A program made the translations under genes and the position numbers. From contig NZ_VOIQ01000001.1 of assembly GCF_010470675.1 (NCBI RefSeq), positions 62,001 through 126,000 of the forward strand: a stretch of DNA of 64,000 bases. The letters are read 5' to 3'. The notes under the pieces were generated by a model that had not been told where the DNA came from, did not search any database, and saw only the letters and a program-made list of their open reading frames with translations. Positions 34,822 through 43,514 of the stretch are shown here, one piece after another. How positions within the stretch are numbered: position 1 is the stretch's first letter; every line of letters begins with the position of its first letter. This stretch comes from Desulfovibrio sp. JC010 (GTDB lineage Bacteria; Desulfobacterota; Desulfovibrionia; Desulfovibrionales; Desulfovibrionaceae).

Positions 34822-35424
34822 ATGAAAAAGATTATCTTTATGACTTTGGCCGCATGCATGCTCTTTGCCTCCAGTGCCCTTGCCGCTCAGAATGCCCCTG
34901 AATCCGTTGCAGGCATTACCATCGGCAACAACTACTCCACCGTCCGTTCCCTGCTGGAAACAGCTTCTGAGACCTCCCCCTGGCAGGAAGAATATATCAG
35001 GCGGATCGGTTTGAAGGATATGGAAGGCTACAAAGGCGGCTACATCGTAGTCGGCAATTGCAAACGCAAAGACATCATCCTGCGCATGAAGCTCAAATAC
35101 AAAGACCCCAGTATGAGTTTTTTCAACAAGCTCTACAGCAAGATTGAAAAAAGGTTCGGCAAGCCTAATGACTGGCGCGGCAATCCTTTCGGAACCCTCA
35201 AGGTCTGGAAGTGGTCGCTGGGCGACGCTGACGGCAATGTAAGCCTCATCCTGCAACATTTCAGCGGAGATGATGATTCTATCACCAAAGGAAACTCCAT
35301 CCGCCTTTCCCGTCCTTCATGGATTGAGCAGGAAATGGAATGCTGGGATAAAATGCACCCTCCTGTTAACGAAAAGCCCATCCCTGCAAAGATGGAAGGC
35401 ATGAAATGGTTTCTGCCGTACTAG
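34822..35424 (+). CDS. Uncharacterised exported protein
   Basis: The 200-residue protein has an N-terminal signal peptide (MKKIIFMTLAACMLFASSALA, cut near 21) and a periplasmic mature part with mixed charged and aromatic residues (for example GNCKRKDIILRMKLKYKD and a WKWSLGDADGN segment). No family recognised. It follows the cNMP-binding gene by 31 bases on the same strand, with AGGAT as ribosome-binding site, and ends at a terminator, so it is probably the last gene of that operon. Confidence 0.7.
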   Translation: MKKIIFMTLAACMLFASSALAAQNAPESVAGITIGNNYSTVRSLLETASETSPWQEEYIRRIGLKDMEGYKGGYIVVGNCKRKDIILRMKLKYKDPSMSFFNKLYSKIEKRFGKPNDWRGNPFGTLKVWKWSLGDADGNVSLILQHFSGDDDSITKGNSIRLSRPSWIEQEMECWDKMHPPVNEKPIPAKMEGMKWFLPY

Positions 35425-35450
35425 GTTGATATTGGATAGCACGAAAGAGA

Positions 35451-35482
35451 AAGCCTCCCTGCGTTTGCGGGGAGGCTTTTTT
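35451..35482 (+). terminator. Terminator after the exported protein gene
   Basis: AAGCCTCCC and GGGAGGCTT pair around a 10-base loop, followed by TTTTT. Confidence 0.85.
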
Positions 35483-35524
35483 AATTTGATTGAATATACA
35501 TCTGGAAGCAGATAAAATGAAATT

Positions 35525-35947
35525 ATGAACAAACAACTAATCGAAGACAAAATAGCACTCCTTCATCAATCTTTAAACCGTATTCGTCTCAAGACACCCT
35601 CCGATGTTTCTAAACTGCTTCATAACGAAGATATTCAAGATATCGTTATCTTTAATTTGCAACGAGCAGTACAGCGAGAAGCTAACATTGCCACACAAAT
35701 ATTGTGCTCTAAGTCAGATATTCCGTCATCGCTTGAAGATTCCTTCAGAAAACTTGAAAAGCATAAAATTATCTCTCTAAATATCACTGCGACTATGATT
35801 ACAAGTGTCAAGATTCGCTCTGTTGCTGTTCACGACTTCACTAATTTAGACTGGAGACACATTCATTCATTTTGCAGGAATAATTTAGAGGACTTCTATC
35901 ACCTTGGTGATTCAATCAGCAATTGGAATCATCACACAACACGCTGA
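35525..35947 (+). CDS. HepT-like ribonuclease/DUF86 protein without MntA partner
   Basis: The 140-residue helical protein carries the DUF86/HepT motif IRSVAVHDFTNLDW, with the RX4H pair (Arg, His) that forms the HEPN ribonuclease active site. HepT toxins are normally paired with the nucleotidyltransferase MntA, which AMPylates them. No MntA-type gene lies on either side, so this is an orphan. The gene is AT-rich relative to its neighbours and sits between two terminators, consistent with recent gain. The ATG has only a weak ribosome-binding site. Confidence 0.75.
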   Translation: MNKQLIEDKIALLHQSLNRIRLKTPSDVSKLLHNEDIQDIVIFNLQRAVQREANIATQILCSKSDIPSSLEDSFRKLEKHKIISLNITATMITSVKIRSVAVHDFTNLDWRHIHSFCRNNLEDFYHLGDSISNWNHHTTR

Positions 35948-35977
35948 ACCTCTCACTTTCACCAAAATTTAAACAAG

Positions 35978-36009
35978 AAAAGGCCCCACTCTCGCGAGCG
36001 GGGCCTTTT
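35978..36009. terminator. Bidirectional terminator between HepT-like gene and qrcD
   Basis: AAAAGGCCCC pairs with GGGGCCTTTT around a GC-rich loop holding the palindrome CTCGCGAG; T-runs lie on both strands. Confidence 0.9.
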
Positions 36010-36036
36010 GACTTAACTTGTGTAATCAGCCGTAGA

Positions 36037-37269
36037 CTACTTCTTGTTCAGCTTCAGTTCCTGAGGGAACATAGGCAGGTAGCGGTAGCAGAGGCTGAGT
36101 ACCAGAGCACCGTATGCGCAGATCATCAGGGTGGTGGCCCATTCTGCCCAGTTCGGTACATAGATCTCCCAGTTATCAAAAGGCATAACCGGAAGAGCGA
36201 TGGTCTGGACAGTGAATACGTAACGGTTGATGGATACGCCGATGCAGTCCAGAATTGCTGCGGAATACAGCAGTGTGGGGTTGTTTCTGATGGAAGGAGT
36301 GATCAGCATGATTGCGGGAACGATGCCGCAAAGCACGAGCTCAGTCCAGAGCAGCCACTGGCCGTAGACATTACCGTAGAACATCTGTTCGAAGGTCAGG
36401 CCGACGGTAGGCAGGTAACCAACAGCCCAGGCCCAGGTGTCAATGATCTTGAAGAACATGTACACGCAGAGCATGGTACCGGCGATTTTACCCATCAGGG
36501 CTTTAACTTTGTATTCCACCAGTTTCTTACCTGTCATTTTCTCGATGAGGGTACAAACCAGAACGGTGAAGACCGGACCGGAACCCACAGCGGAGAGAAC
36601 GAAGAGGAAGAAAGTCCAGGGCCAGATGAAGAAACCTTCACGGAAGGCGTAAGGACGACCGAACATAACGCCGTACATACCGCCGAGAGAACCCTGGTGG
36701 AAGGTGGACAGGAAGGTTCCGATACCTGCGAACAGAGCCATATTCACGTGCAGGTGATGGGCAAAGTGGTGCAGAAAAGGAATCTTGTTCAGCTGCTTCT
36801 GCTCGAGAATCAGCGGAATGAATTCAATGATCAGAACGGTGCAGTAGCAGGTAATACAGAAGATAACTTCTGTGAGCATGGAGTGCACGTTGGGGTGCCA
36901 GTAACCGAACCATGCGCGGATGGGCTGCCCGATATCCATGGTCAGAATGAGCATGGCACCGGAGTAGCACAGGAATCCTAAGACTACTGCAAGGTTAATT
37001 ATATTTTTTAATTGATCGATCTTGAGGATGTACTTGAGAAAACCGGTGAAAAATGCACCGGCACCAAGTGCGATAACCGCAAGGTCGAAAGTAATCCAGA
37101 GGCCGAACCCGAAGTAGTTATCAAGGCCGGTTACGCCGATGCCGTAATAGAAAATCTGTCCGGCAGCGTAGACGCCCCAGAGCAGAATGGCAGCAGGAAA
37201 AGCCATCCACAGCAGGAACTTGGCCAATCCGCAGCGTTTTGTGCCTTCGGGGAAGAGATTGCTATCCAT
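36037..37269 (-). CDS. qrcD: Menaquinone reductase complex, NrfD-like membrane subunit QrcD
   Basis: The 410-residue protein has about ten membrane helices in the NrfD/PsrC pattern. In the Qrc complex it binds menaquinone in the inner membrane, and electrons from periplasmic hydrogenase and formate dehydrogenase (via cytochrome c3) reach it through QrcA, QrcB and QrcC. The order qrcA-qrcB-qrcC-qrcD on the minus strand is the known one. GGAGGTTTACC precedes the ATG. A terminator follows the operon. Confidence 0.93.
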   Translation of the reverse strand: MDSNLFPEGTKRCGLAKFLLWMAFPAAILLWGVYAAGQIFYYGIGVTGLDNYFGFGLWITFDLAVIALGAGAFFTGFLKYILKIDQLKNIINLAVVLGFLCYSGAMLILTMDIGQPIRAWFGYWHPNVHSMLTEVIFCITCYCTVLIIEFIPLILEQKQLNKIPFLHHFAHHLHVNMALFAGIGTFLSTFHQGSLGGMYGVMFGRPYAFREGFFIWPWTFFLFVLSAVGSGPVFTVLVCTLIEKMTGKKLVEYKVKALMGKIAGTMLCVYMFFKIIDTWAWAVGYLPTVGLTFEQMFYGNVYGQWLLWTELVLCGIVPAIMLITPSIRNNPTLLYSAAILDCIGVSINRYVFTVQTIALPVMPFDNWEIYVPNWAEWATTLMICAYGALVLSLCYRYLPMFPQELKLNKK

Positions 37270-37283
37270 GGTAAACCTCCCTC

Positions 37284-38042
37284 CTAGTGCTTGTCTTCAG
37301 CGACGTGGTTATCACTCTGCTCACGGACCCAGTCACGACGGCTGATGTAGTAAACCTGAGGATCCATGCCGATAGACTCCAGAATGCGGAAAGCATTGGG
37401 GCTCTTAACCAGCTCATGAACTTTGTGCTCAGGGTTCTTGATATCACCGAAAGAGATTGCGCCGGTGGGGCAGGCTTCCAGACAGGCAGGCTGGTACCAG
37501 CCGTCGGGCAGCTTATTGGGATCCAGACCTTCGTTACGGGCACGCTGACGCGCGTCCAGCAGTCTGGAGTGGCAGAAGTTACACTTCTCAACAACACCGC
37601 GCGGGCGGACAGAGGTTGAGGGTGAAAGAGCCTTGTCCATACCGCCCGGGAAGACCGGATCAAACCATCCGAAGTAACGAGCGTGGTAAGGACATGCCGC
37701 CATGCAGTACCTGCAACCGATGCAACGGGGGTAAATCTGGCTGACGATTCCGCCTTCTTCGTCCTTGGTAGTAGCAACTACGGGACAGACGGGAACGCAG
37801 GCAGGGTGTCCGCACTGCATGCAGGGTCTGGGCAGGTAGGCAACTTCCCTGTTGGGGAATTCCTTACCGTTGTTGAGTTCGTAAACAAGCATCCAGGTGA
37901 GGGTCTTAAGCTTGTTGGACCCTTCCTCCATGGGAGCTATGTTATTTTCAGCCTGGCAGGACACCATACAAGCACCGCAACCGGTACACTTGTCGACATC
38001 GACTACCATGGTCCATTTAGTATCAAATTCCATTTGTTGCAT
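37284..38042 (-). CDS. qrcC: Menaquinone reductase complex, iron-sulfur subunit QrcC
   Basis: The 252-residue protein has four Cys clusters of the 4Fe-4S ferredoxin type: CTGCGACMVSC, CMQCGHPACVPVCP, CIGCRYCMAACP, and CNFC with CLEACP near residue 190. It links QrcB/QrcA to the membrane subunit QrcD. The stop is 14 bases before qrcD. AGGGGA lies 8 bases before the ATG. Confidence 0.93.
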   Translation of the reverse strand: MQQMEFDTKWTMVVDVDKCTGCGACMVSCQAENNIAPMEEGSNKLKTLTWMLVYELNNGKEFPNREVAYLPRPCMQCGHPACVPVCPVVATTKDEEGGIVSQIYPRCIGCRYCMAACPYHARYFGWFDPVFPGGMDKALSPSTSVRPRGVVEKCNFCHSRLLDARQRARNEGLDPNKLPDGWYQPACLEACPTGAISFGDIKNPEHKVHELVKSPNAFRILESIGMDPQVYYISRRDWVREQSDNHVAEDKH

Positions 38043-38065
38043 AACGTGAATCCCCTGACTTTAAT

Positions 38066-40135
38066 TTAGGCGATGCTCACGAAAGAACTGGCCCACACGG
38101 ACAAACCGGTGCCGGACTCAGTGCCAACGGTGAGAAGTTTGGAGATGTTTTCGCCTTTACCGCTGGAGTATGCATCCCATGCGGTGTGACCGAATCCAAG
38201 AGGTGCGGCGATAACATCATTCATTACGCCTTCATTAATGTGGATTCTTACGGCGCACTCTCCGCCTGCTCCGGCAAGCTTGACCTTGGAACCTTCAGAC
38301 ACGCCGAGTTTCTTGGCGGTCTTGGAGTTGACCTGAACCACGGTGTCTTTACCCAGAAGCTCAAACTTGCTGATGGCAACCACGTTCAGCGGCGGAATAG
38401 CCGTGGTGGGGGTTCCGAAGATGAGCTTGGAGTAAGGAGCGAGAGCAATCTCGCCGCCCTTGGGCATAGCCACTGCCTTGGACAGGACAGAAGCTGCGAA
38501 CTTGATGGAACCGGATTCAGTGGAATCGGATACATAAGCAGCACCTTCAACAAGGGAATCCCAGTCTGCGCCTGCTTTTTCGGCTTTCGCCTGATAAACA
38601 GCGTCTGCGGATTCAAATCCAAGGTCGATACCCAGTCCGGAAGCCACGCCGAGAATTACGTCTACAGTGGGCTTGCTGTTGTAGAGAGGCTCTGCAACAG
38701 GAGCACTGGCTGCGAGCATTGCTGCGCCGACACCGTAAGGAGTCTGGGCATCTTCATAACGCTCGTAGCTGGTGGGGTTGGGCATAATCAGGTCAGCTTT
38801 GGAAGCTGTTTCATCCATGTAAGTGCTGAAGCTTACGAGGAAACCCGCTTTTTCAAACGCCGGAGCCAGAGCTGTATTCTGGGGCAGGGCGTAAACCGGG
38901 TTGGCTTCGTAGGCCATCATTACTGCGGGAGCTGCAACCTTGCCTGCGGCAATACCTGCGAGGTAGCCGACAAAGTCTTTAGCTGCCAGTTCGGAACGGC
39001 CGGCAGCGGCTTCAACAGCCACGGGCAGTTCAGGGAGAATCTTCATTCCGCCTTCTTCGTTAACACGGCCGAGCAGCATGTTCACTGCAGCAGCGGCAAT
39101 AACGTCTGCTGCGCCTGCGCCCTGAGCGAACTCGGAACCGGCAACAACAACGGGAGCGGAAGATTTCATAAGGCTCTTGGCGATTGCGGCCATTTCCGCG
39201 CCAGCTACGCCGGTAGCTTTCTCCACTTTATCGGGAGAGAATCTGGACATGACCAGAGTCTTGAAATCGGCGAAGTCGGAGGCGGAAGCGGAAGCTCCGG
39301 CCTTGAGCATGTGATAAGCAAGACCGAGGCAGAAGATTGCGCCGGTGCCGGGAGCTACCGGAACCCACTTGTCTGCTGCGGCTGCTGTGCTGTTCTGGAA
39401 GGAACCGGCGTATACATAAGTAGTTTTCACTTCTTCGCCGGTGGGACGGCTGGCGGAGTAAACACACTGGTTTCTCACAACCGAACCCCATGAATCCATA
39501 GCGTCTGCGCCTACAAAAAGGACAAAGTCGGAATTTTCCAGATCATAACCGATCTGACCTTTTCCGCCCATGCTTGCCAGTGCTGCGGCTGCGCCCTGCT
39601 CTTCAGAGGGCATCAGGTAGCAATCAGCACCCATTTCTGCGGCGAAACCGGACAGAACCTCAGTTGCACTGCCGGTGGTATCACCGGAAACAACAGCGAG
39701 TTTGCCTTTCTGTCCTTTAACTGCGGCGAGTTTCTCAGAGAGGAGCTTTTCAGCCTCTTCCCAGGAGATGGACTCGTATTTGCCTTCCGCGGTCTTCTTC
39801 ATAGGACCGTTGATGCGGGAAGGGCTGTACATGAGCTGCGGGCCGCAGGCGCTGACAGAGTCTACGCCGCCCTTGCTCATTTCGTTTTCAGCATTTCCTC
39901 TGGTGAGGTAAGGGCTTCCGCCCACGGATTTTACAATCTCCGCACAGGGAGCCGCGCCGAACTTGGCGACAGAAGCCTGTTCTGTGATTGCACCGTATTT
40001 CAGTCTGGGAATCCAGGGCCAGTTCTGAGACCAGATGGAAGCGTCATCCAGAGTTTTCCAAATTACAGGGGTGAAGAGTGAACCAACGACACCACCTGTT
40101 ACCAATTGAATAAAAGTTCTGCGATCAATACCCAT
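38066..40135 (-). CDS. qrcB: Menaquinone reductase complex, molybdopterin-oxidoreductase-like subunit QrcB
   Basis: The 689-residue protein starts MGIDRRTFIQLVTGG, a twin-arginine (RRxF) signal. It has the DMSO-reductase-family fold without the usual N-terminal CxxC 4Fe-4S ligands; few Cys are present in the first 120 residues. Studied QrcB proteins have no molybdenum cofactor, and nothing here suggests otherwise. It is exported folded with QrcC and sits on the periplasmic face. GAGGGA precedes the ATG. Confidence 0.92.
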   Translation of the reverse strand: MGIDRRTFIQLVTGGVVGSLFTPVIWKTLDDASIWSQNWPWIPRLKYGAITEQASVAKFGAAPCAEIVKSVGGSPYLTRGNAENEMSKGGVDSVSACGPQLMYSPSRINGPMKKTAEGKYESISWEEAEKLLSEKLAAVKGQKGKLAVVSGDTTGSATEVLSGFAAEMGADCYLMPSEEQGAAAALASMGGKGQIGYDLENSDFVLFVGADAMDSWGSVVRNQCVYSASRPTGEEVKTTYVYAGSFQNSTAAAADKWVPVAPGTGAIFCLGLAYHMLKAGASASASDFADFKTLVMSRFSPDKVEKATGVAGAEMAAIAKSLMKSSAPVVVAGSEFAQGAGAADVIAAAAVNMLLGRVNEEGGMKILPELPVAVEAAAGRSELAAKDFVGYLAGIAAGKVAAPAVMMAYEANPVYALPQNTALAPAFEKAGFLVSFSTYMDETASKADLIMPNPTSYERYEDAQTPYGVGAAMLAASAPVAEPLYNSKPTVDVILGVASGLGIDLGFESADAVYQAKAEKAGADWDSLVEGAAYVSDSTESGSIKFAASVLSKAVAMPKGGEIALAPYSKLIFGTPTTAIPPLNVVAISKFELLGKDTVVQVNSKTAKKLGVSEGSKVKLAGAGGECAVRIHINEGVMNDVIAAPLGFGHTAWDAYSSGKGENISKLLTVGTESGTGLSVWASSFVSIA

Positions 40136-40148
40136 TGCAGTCCCTCAC

Positions 40149-40700
40149 TTACTTATGGCAGACGTAACATGCGTTGCTGGTACCAACTTCCGCATGACAG
40201 CGTTCACACTGCCACATCTTCATGGTCTGCTTGCTGTAACCGCTGATTCTGTTTTCGTAATACGTCGGCAGCGTGTCGCTGTTGCCTACGTCGGGATGGC
40301 AATCCGTACACTCGAAGCCTTGGTGTGCCATGTGCGAAAAGTAAACATTATCGGGCTGATACTGATATACCAGCCAGGGTACTTCCACACCCTTCTGCAG
40401 ATACTCGGTCACGTAAATTTCCTCGGCTTTGGTTTCACCGAGAATGTCTTCGTGACACTCAGCACACTGCTCGTTGGAAGGCAGTCCTGCAAAGGAACCG
40501 TCTTCCAAAAACATGTGACATGACTCACAGTCCATACCTTCACCTTCAACATGAACCTTGTGACTGAAATCGATCGGCTGAGTCTTCTGGCTATAAATAA
40601 CCTGCGGGAAAACCCACCAGCCGACGATCAGGCTCGCAAGGACACCGATGAAGAAAGGAAGAACTCCTCCACACTGCTTCGATGTTCTTTTTTCCTCCAT
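40149..40700 (-). CDS. qrcA: Menaquinone reductase complex, multihaem cytochrome c QrcA
   Basis: The 183-residue protein has an N-terminal membrane anchor (14-34) and a periplasmic part with five CXXCH motifs: CESCH, CAECH, CTDCH, CERCH and CYVCH at the very end. QrcA receives electrons from periplasmic cytochrome c3. Qrc has been described as having six haems c; only five canonical motifs are visible here, so a non-canonical sixth site or a true difference is possible. It is the first gene of the operon, with a promoter 61 bases upstream. Confidence 0.92.
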   Translation of the reverse strand: MEEKRTSKQCGGVLPFFIGVLASLIVGWWVFPQVIYSQKTQPIDFSHKVHVEGEGMDCESCHMFLEDGSFAGLPSNEQCAECHEDILGETKAEEIYVTEYLQKGVEVPWLVYQYQPDNVYFSHMAHQGFECTDCHPDVGNSDTLPTYYENRISGYSKQTMKMWQCERCHAEVGTSNACYVCHK

Positions 40701-40760
40701 AACCTCGCCCCACTACTCCTTAAGTTTTGTGAAACATAAACAACCAATTAACGCCATTTC

Positions 40761-40789
40761 TTCTAAAATAGAGTATCTTTCTCTGTCAA
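40761..40789 (-). promoter_or_regulatory. Sigma-70-type promoter for qrcABCD
   Basis: On the minus strand, a perfect -35 TTGACA (40784-40789) and TTAGAA (40761-40766) are 17 bases apart, about 60 bases before the qrcA ATG. Confidence 0.7.
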
Positions 40790-40892
40790 GAGAATATGAA
40801 ACTTTTCACAAACTCCCGAAAAACAGAAAAAGCCTCTATTTTTTAACAAAGGGGTGCGGAAAAGCCTTTGCCAAGCACTTCCCGCAAATCAG

Positions 40893-41444
40893 TTAAAACT
40901 GGAACGGTGAGTCAAACTCAGCCAGAAACGGAAGCTCACGGTCCTTATCGGAAAGTACCGGATTTTCAGTCTTCCAGTCTATTTCAAGTTCCGGATCATC
41001 CCACCTGATCCCGGCCTCACTGCCGGGGGCGTACCCGCAATCTACCTTGTACATGAACTCGTTTTCTTCAGTCAGGGTCTCATATCCATGGGCAAACCCC
41101 TTGGGGATGAACAGTCTGAGAAAATTTTCCGCAGATAGTTCAATTTTGAACGATCTCCGATAGGTCGGTGAACCCTTGCGCAGATCCACCACCACATCAT
41201 TGACCGCTCCCCTAGTGACCCAGACAAGCTTGGCCTGAGCATGCGGCGGCATCTGCAGATGCAAGCCGCGTACAACGCCGAGACCGGATGAATAAGCATG
41301 ATTATCTTGAACAAAATCAGTAGGCAATCCCTTTTCCGCAAAGACATTTTTATTAAAGCTTTCCAGAAAAAAGCCCCTTCGATCCCTGAAAACCTTGGGT
41401 TCAACAACCAAAAGTCCGGGAAATTCTGTTTCAATCAACTTCAC
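40893..41444 (-). CDS. rfbC: dTDP-4-dehydrorhamnose 3,5-epimerase
   Basis: The 183-residue cupin-type enzyme shows KVFRDRRGFFLESFNK, FVQDNHAYSSGLGVVRGLHLQ (active-site His) and LFIPKGFAHGYETL. It converts dTDP-4-keto-6-deoxyglucose to the rhamnose precursor. The start is GTG at 41444 with GGAGG 6 bases upstream; a longer upstream frame is not translated. rfbA, rfbB and rfbD are not in the window. The gene is alone. Confidence 0.9.
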   Translation of the reverse strand: MKLIETEFPGLLVVEPKVFRDRRGFFLESFNKNVFAEKGLPTDFVQDNHAYSSGLGVVRGLHLQMPPHAQAKLVWVTRGAVNDVVVDLRKGSPTYRRSFKIELSAENFLRLFIPKGFAHGYETLTEENEFMYKVDCGYAPGSEAGIRWDDPELEIDWKTENPVLSDKDRELPFLAEFDSPFQF

Positions 41445-41706
41445 GCATATCCTCCAAGCATGAACAATGAGGTTCCTGACATCAAAAAACCGTTCCCCCA
41501 AAATTAATCGAGAATTACCTGAGATCACGAAATGACACAACCTCATTTTTCACTTGATTGTCATATTTTTTATTATTTTATGGGAGGTTCATGATATTCA
41601 CTTTTCCCTTGGGGTCTGCTACGCTTCCGCTGACTCTTTTAAAGATCAGGACACATGCGACGATCGCGCATTTTTTCACAAACTCTATCATTTAACGGAT
41701 TTCAGT

Positions 41707-42267
41707 ATGCAAACAACCGGTTTAGCCCTTAACGCGCTGGATATAATTTTGATCGTAATTGCCGGGGGGTTGATTTTCAGGGGACTGCTGCGCGGGATAG
41801 TCAGGGAGGCTATTTCCGTTTTTTCCCTGATTTTCGGTTTTTATCTGGCTGCAAAATATCATTATAAGCTGGCACCTTACTTTGAGACTTTTTTTGACGG
41901 CCCCGGCACAGTCAAAGCTTTCAGCTATCTTTCCATCATTGTGGCCACACTCTTTGTGGCTTTCCTTATCGGGGTTGCCATCAAAAAGATTCTGACCGTT
42001 ACCATGCTCAGCTGGGCGGATCAGGTCCTCGGCGGAATTCTCGGATTTGTTGAAGCGATCATTGTAGGCGGCATTATCATTGTGGTCCTGAACAGCTTTA
42101 CCCCCAATTCCGAATTCCTGACCAAATCCAAGCTGGCCCCGAAAGTAATGTCCACGGCAAGCTTTTTCATCAGCTTCGCACCGGACGATGTGCTGGATTC
42201 ACTGGACATCAAATCAATGTTTCCCGACCACTCAGAACTCACTAACCCTTTAAGCGACACCATTTAA
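41707..42267 (+). CDS. CvpA family membrane protein
   Basis: The 186-residue protein has four hydrophobic segments in the CvpA pattern: ALNALDIILIVIAGGLIFRGLLRGIVREAISVF is the typical first portion. CvpA proteins help in colicin V release or envelope and osmotic traits; the molecular role is unclear. The ATG at 41707 (MQTTGLALN) is chosen by family length. The mazG ATG follows one base after its stop. Confidence 0.85.
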   Translation: MQTTGLALNALDIILIVIAGGLIFRGLLRGIVREAISVFSLIFGFYLAAKYHYKLAPYFETFFDGPGTVKAFSYLSIIVATLFVAFLIGVAIKKILTVTMLSWADQVLGGILGFVEAIIVGGIIIVVLNSFTPNSEFLTKSKLAPKVMSTASFFISFAPDDVLDSLDIKSMFPDHSELTNPLSDTI

Positions 42268-42268
42268 A

Positions 42269-43036
42269 ATGAACTCAAAATCAATCGAAAAACTGAAAGA
42301 TGTAGTTTCTACTCTGGTCGGCCCCGGCGGCTGCCCGTGGGATCAGGACCAAACCCCGCTCTCCATGTGCGATTATCTCATTGAAGAAGCTTTCGAACTG
42401 GTGGAAGCCATCCGCGCCGACGACAAACAGGAAGCCATGGAAGAACTGGGCGACGTCATGTTTCTGCTGCTCTTTATTGCCCATCGCTATGAAGAGGAAG
42501 GAGCTTTCACCTTCGCCGATGCTGTTGACTCCGGCGCTGCAAAGATGATCCGCCGCCACCCGCACGTTTTCGCTGACACCAAGGTTGAGGATCAGGAAGA
42601 ACTGCTTCGCAACTGGGAAAAAATCAAACGCAGCGAAAAGAAAGACGACAAAAAAATCTTCGATTCCCTGCCCAAGGGACTGCCGCCCATGCTCAAGGCA
42701 TACCGCATCAACTCCAAGGCAGCTCGCAGCGGCTTCACCTTTGAATCCGACGAGCAATGTCTCGGTCAGCTGGATAACGAATGGAAGGAATGGAACTCCG
42801 CCCTTGAATCAGGAGACCAGGAAGCCATTAACGAAGAGTTCGGCGATTACCTGTTCACCCTGATTGAACTGGGCCGCCGCAAAGGCATCAAAGCCAACAC
42901 CGCCCTTGATATCACCAACAACAAATTCCTTGAGCGTTTCGCCAAAATGGAAGACCTCGCCAAAGCACAGGGCAAGGATATTTCCGAGATGAACCTCATT
43001 GAACAGAACGAACTCTGGGAGCAGGTGAAAAAATAA
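42269..43036 (+). CDS. mazG: Nucleoside triphosphate pyrophosphohydrolase
   Basis: The 255-residue protein has two MazG domains: CPWDQDQTPLSM, EEAFELVEAI and EELGDVMFLLLF in the first; EEFGDYLFTLIELGR in the second. The EEXXE + EXXD pattern marks the metal sites. It hydrolyses NTPs or dNTPs to monophosphate and pyrophosphate, in housecleaning or ppGpp-linked stress. It follows cvpA by one base and is followed by a terminator. Confidence 0.92.
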   Translation: MNSKSIEKLKDVVSTLVGPGGCPWDQDQTPLSMCDYLIEEAFELVEAIRADDKQEAMEELGDVMFLLLFIAHRYEEEGAFTFADAVDSGAAKMIRRHPHVFADTKVEDQEELLRNWEKIKRSEKKDDKKIFDSLPKGLPPMLKAYRINSKAARSGFTFESDEQCLGQLDNEWKEWNSALESGDQEAINEEFGDYLFTLIELGRRKGIKANTALDITNNKFLERFAKMEDLAKAQGKDISEMNLIEQNELWEQVKK

Positions 43037-43060
43037 ATCTGCCGCCATACGATCAGCAAA

Positions 43061-43097
43061 AATCCCGTCGTAATTACTTGCGACGGGATTTTTTTTG
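43061..43097 (+). terminator. Terminator after mazG
   Basis: AATCCCGTCG and CGACGGGATT pair around a 10-base loop, followed by a run of eight T residues. Confidence 0.9.
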
Positions 43098-43160
43098 ATC
43101 TTTTTAGTTAAACATTATCAATATTTGATTAAGCAAAATTAATTTATCTTATTTTTACCC

Positions 43161-43187
43161 TAAAGATTTTCAAGTTTTGGCCGATTC
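43161..43187 (+). promoter_or_regulatory. Sigma-28 (FliA)-type promoter
   Basis: TAAAGATT, 11 bases, GCCGATTC: an almost exact match to the FliA consensus TAAAGTTT-N11-GCCGATAA. It lies 42 bases before the ATG of the 69-residue protein, so a flagellar-class gene is indicated. Confidence 0.75.
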
Positions 43188-43229
43188 ACCAGATAGGCGC
43201 GTATATTGCCCTTTTACGGGAGGGGTTTT

Positions 43230-43439
43230 ATGGACGTATCAGCAATCAGTTCAGCCATGGATACCGCGCGAGTGGTAAGTGACAAGCAGCTTTTCGGAGC
43301 TCAGGTTGTAACCAAGACCCTTGATTACATGAACTCCGATCAGTTCAGTGGATCAACCAATAGCGATTATGATTTCCAGAAAAGTGTACTCAGTGCCGCT
43401 TATTCCGGCGTTGGGACCATTGCCAACACTAAAGCCTAA
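43230..43439 (+). CDS. Small motility-type protein (YjfB-like)
   Basis: The 69-residue protein begins MDVSAISSAMDTARVV and continues as a helical, Ser/Gly-rich short protein. This N-terminal pattern resembles the YjfB-type small putative motility proteins; the call is tentative. GGGAGG lies 7 bases before the chosen ATG; an upstream ATG at 43206 lacks this. It has its own FliA-type promoter and terminator, which strongly suggests coexpression with late flagellar genes. Confidence 0.7.
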   Translation: MDVSAISSAMDTARVVSDKQLFGAQVVTKTLDYMNSDQFSGSTNSDYDFQKSVLSAAYSGVGTIANTKA

Positions 43440-43465
43440 ACGGGCAGTCTGTGCGCCTGATATGT

Positions 43466-43493
43466 AAAACCCGGCTCTTTAGAGCCGGGTTTT
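43466..43493. terminator. Terminator after the small motility-type gene
   Basis: AAAACCCGGCTC and GAGCCGGGTTTT pair around a short TTTA-type loop; it faces the converging Sel1 gene and can act on both strands. Confidence 0.9.
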
Positions 43494-43514
43494 ATTGTGG
43501 GATTTTATAGAGTA

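Noticed and set aside
35923-36981. 352-codon open frame antisense to qrcD
   Set aside because: His/Glu-rich shadow of the highly biased qrcD gene and would run through the shared terminator.
38186-39493. 435-codon open frame antisense to qrcB
   Set aside because: Shadow of qrcB; Cys/Gly/His-rich composition typical of a complementary strand, with no start signal.
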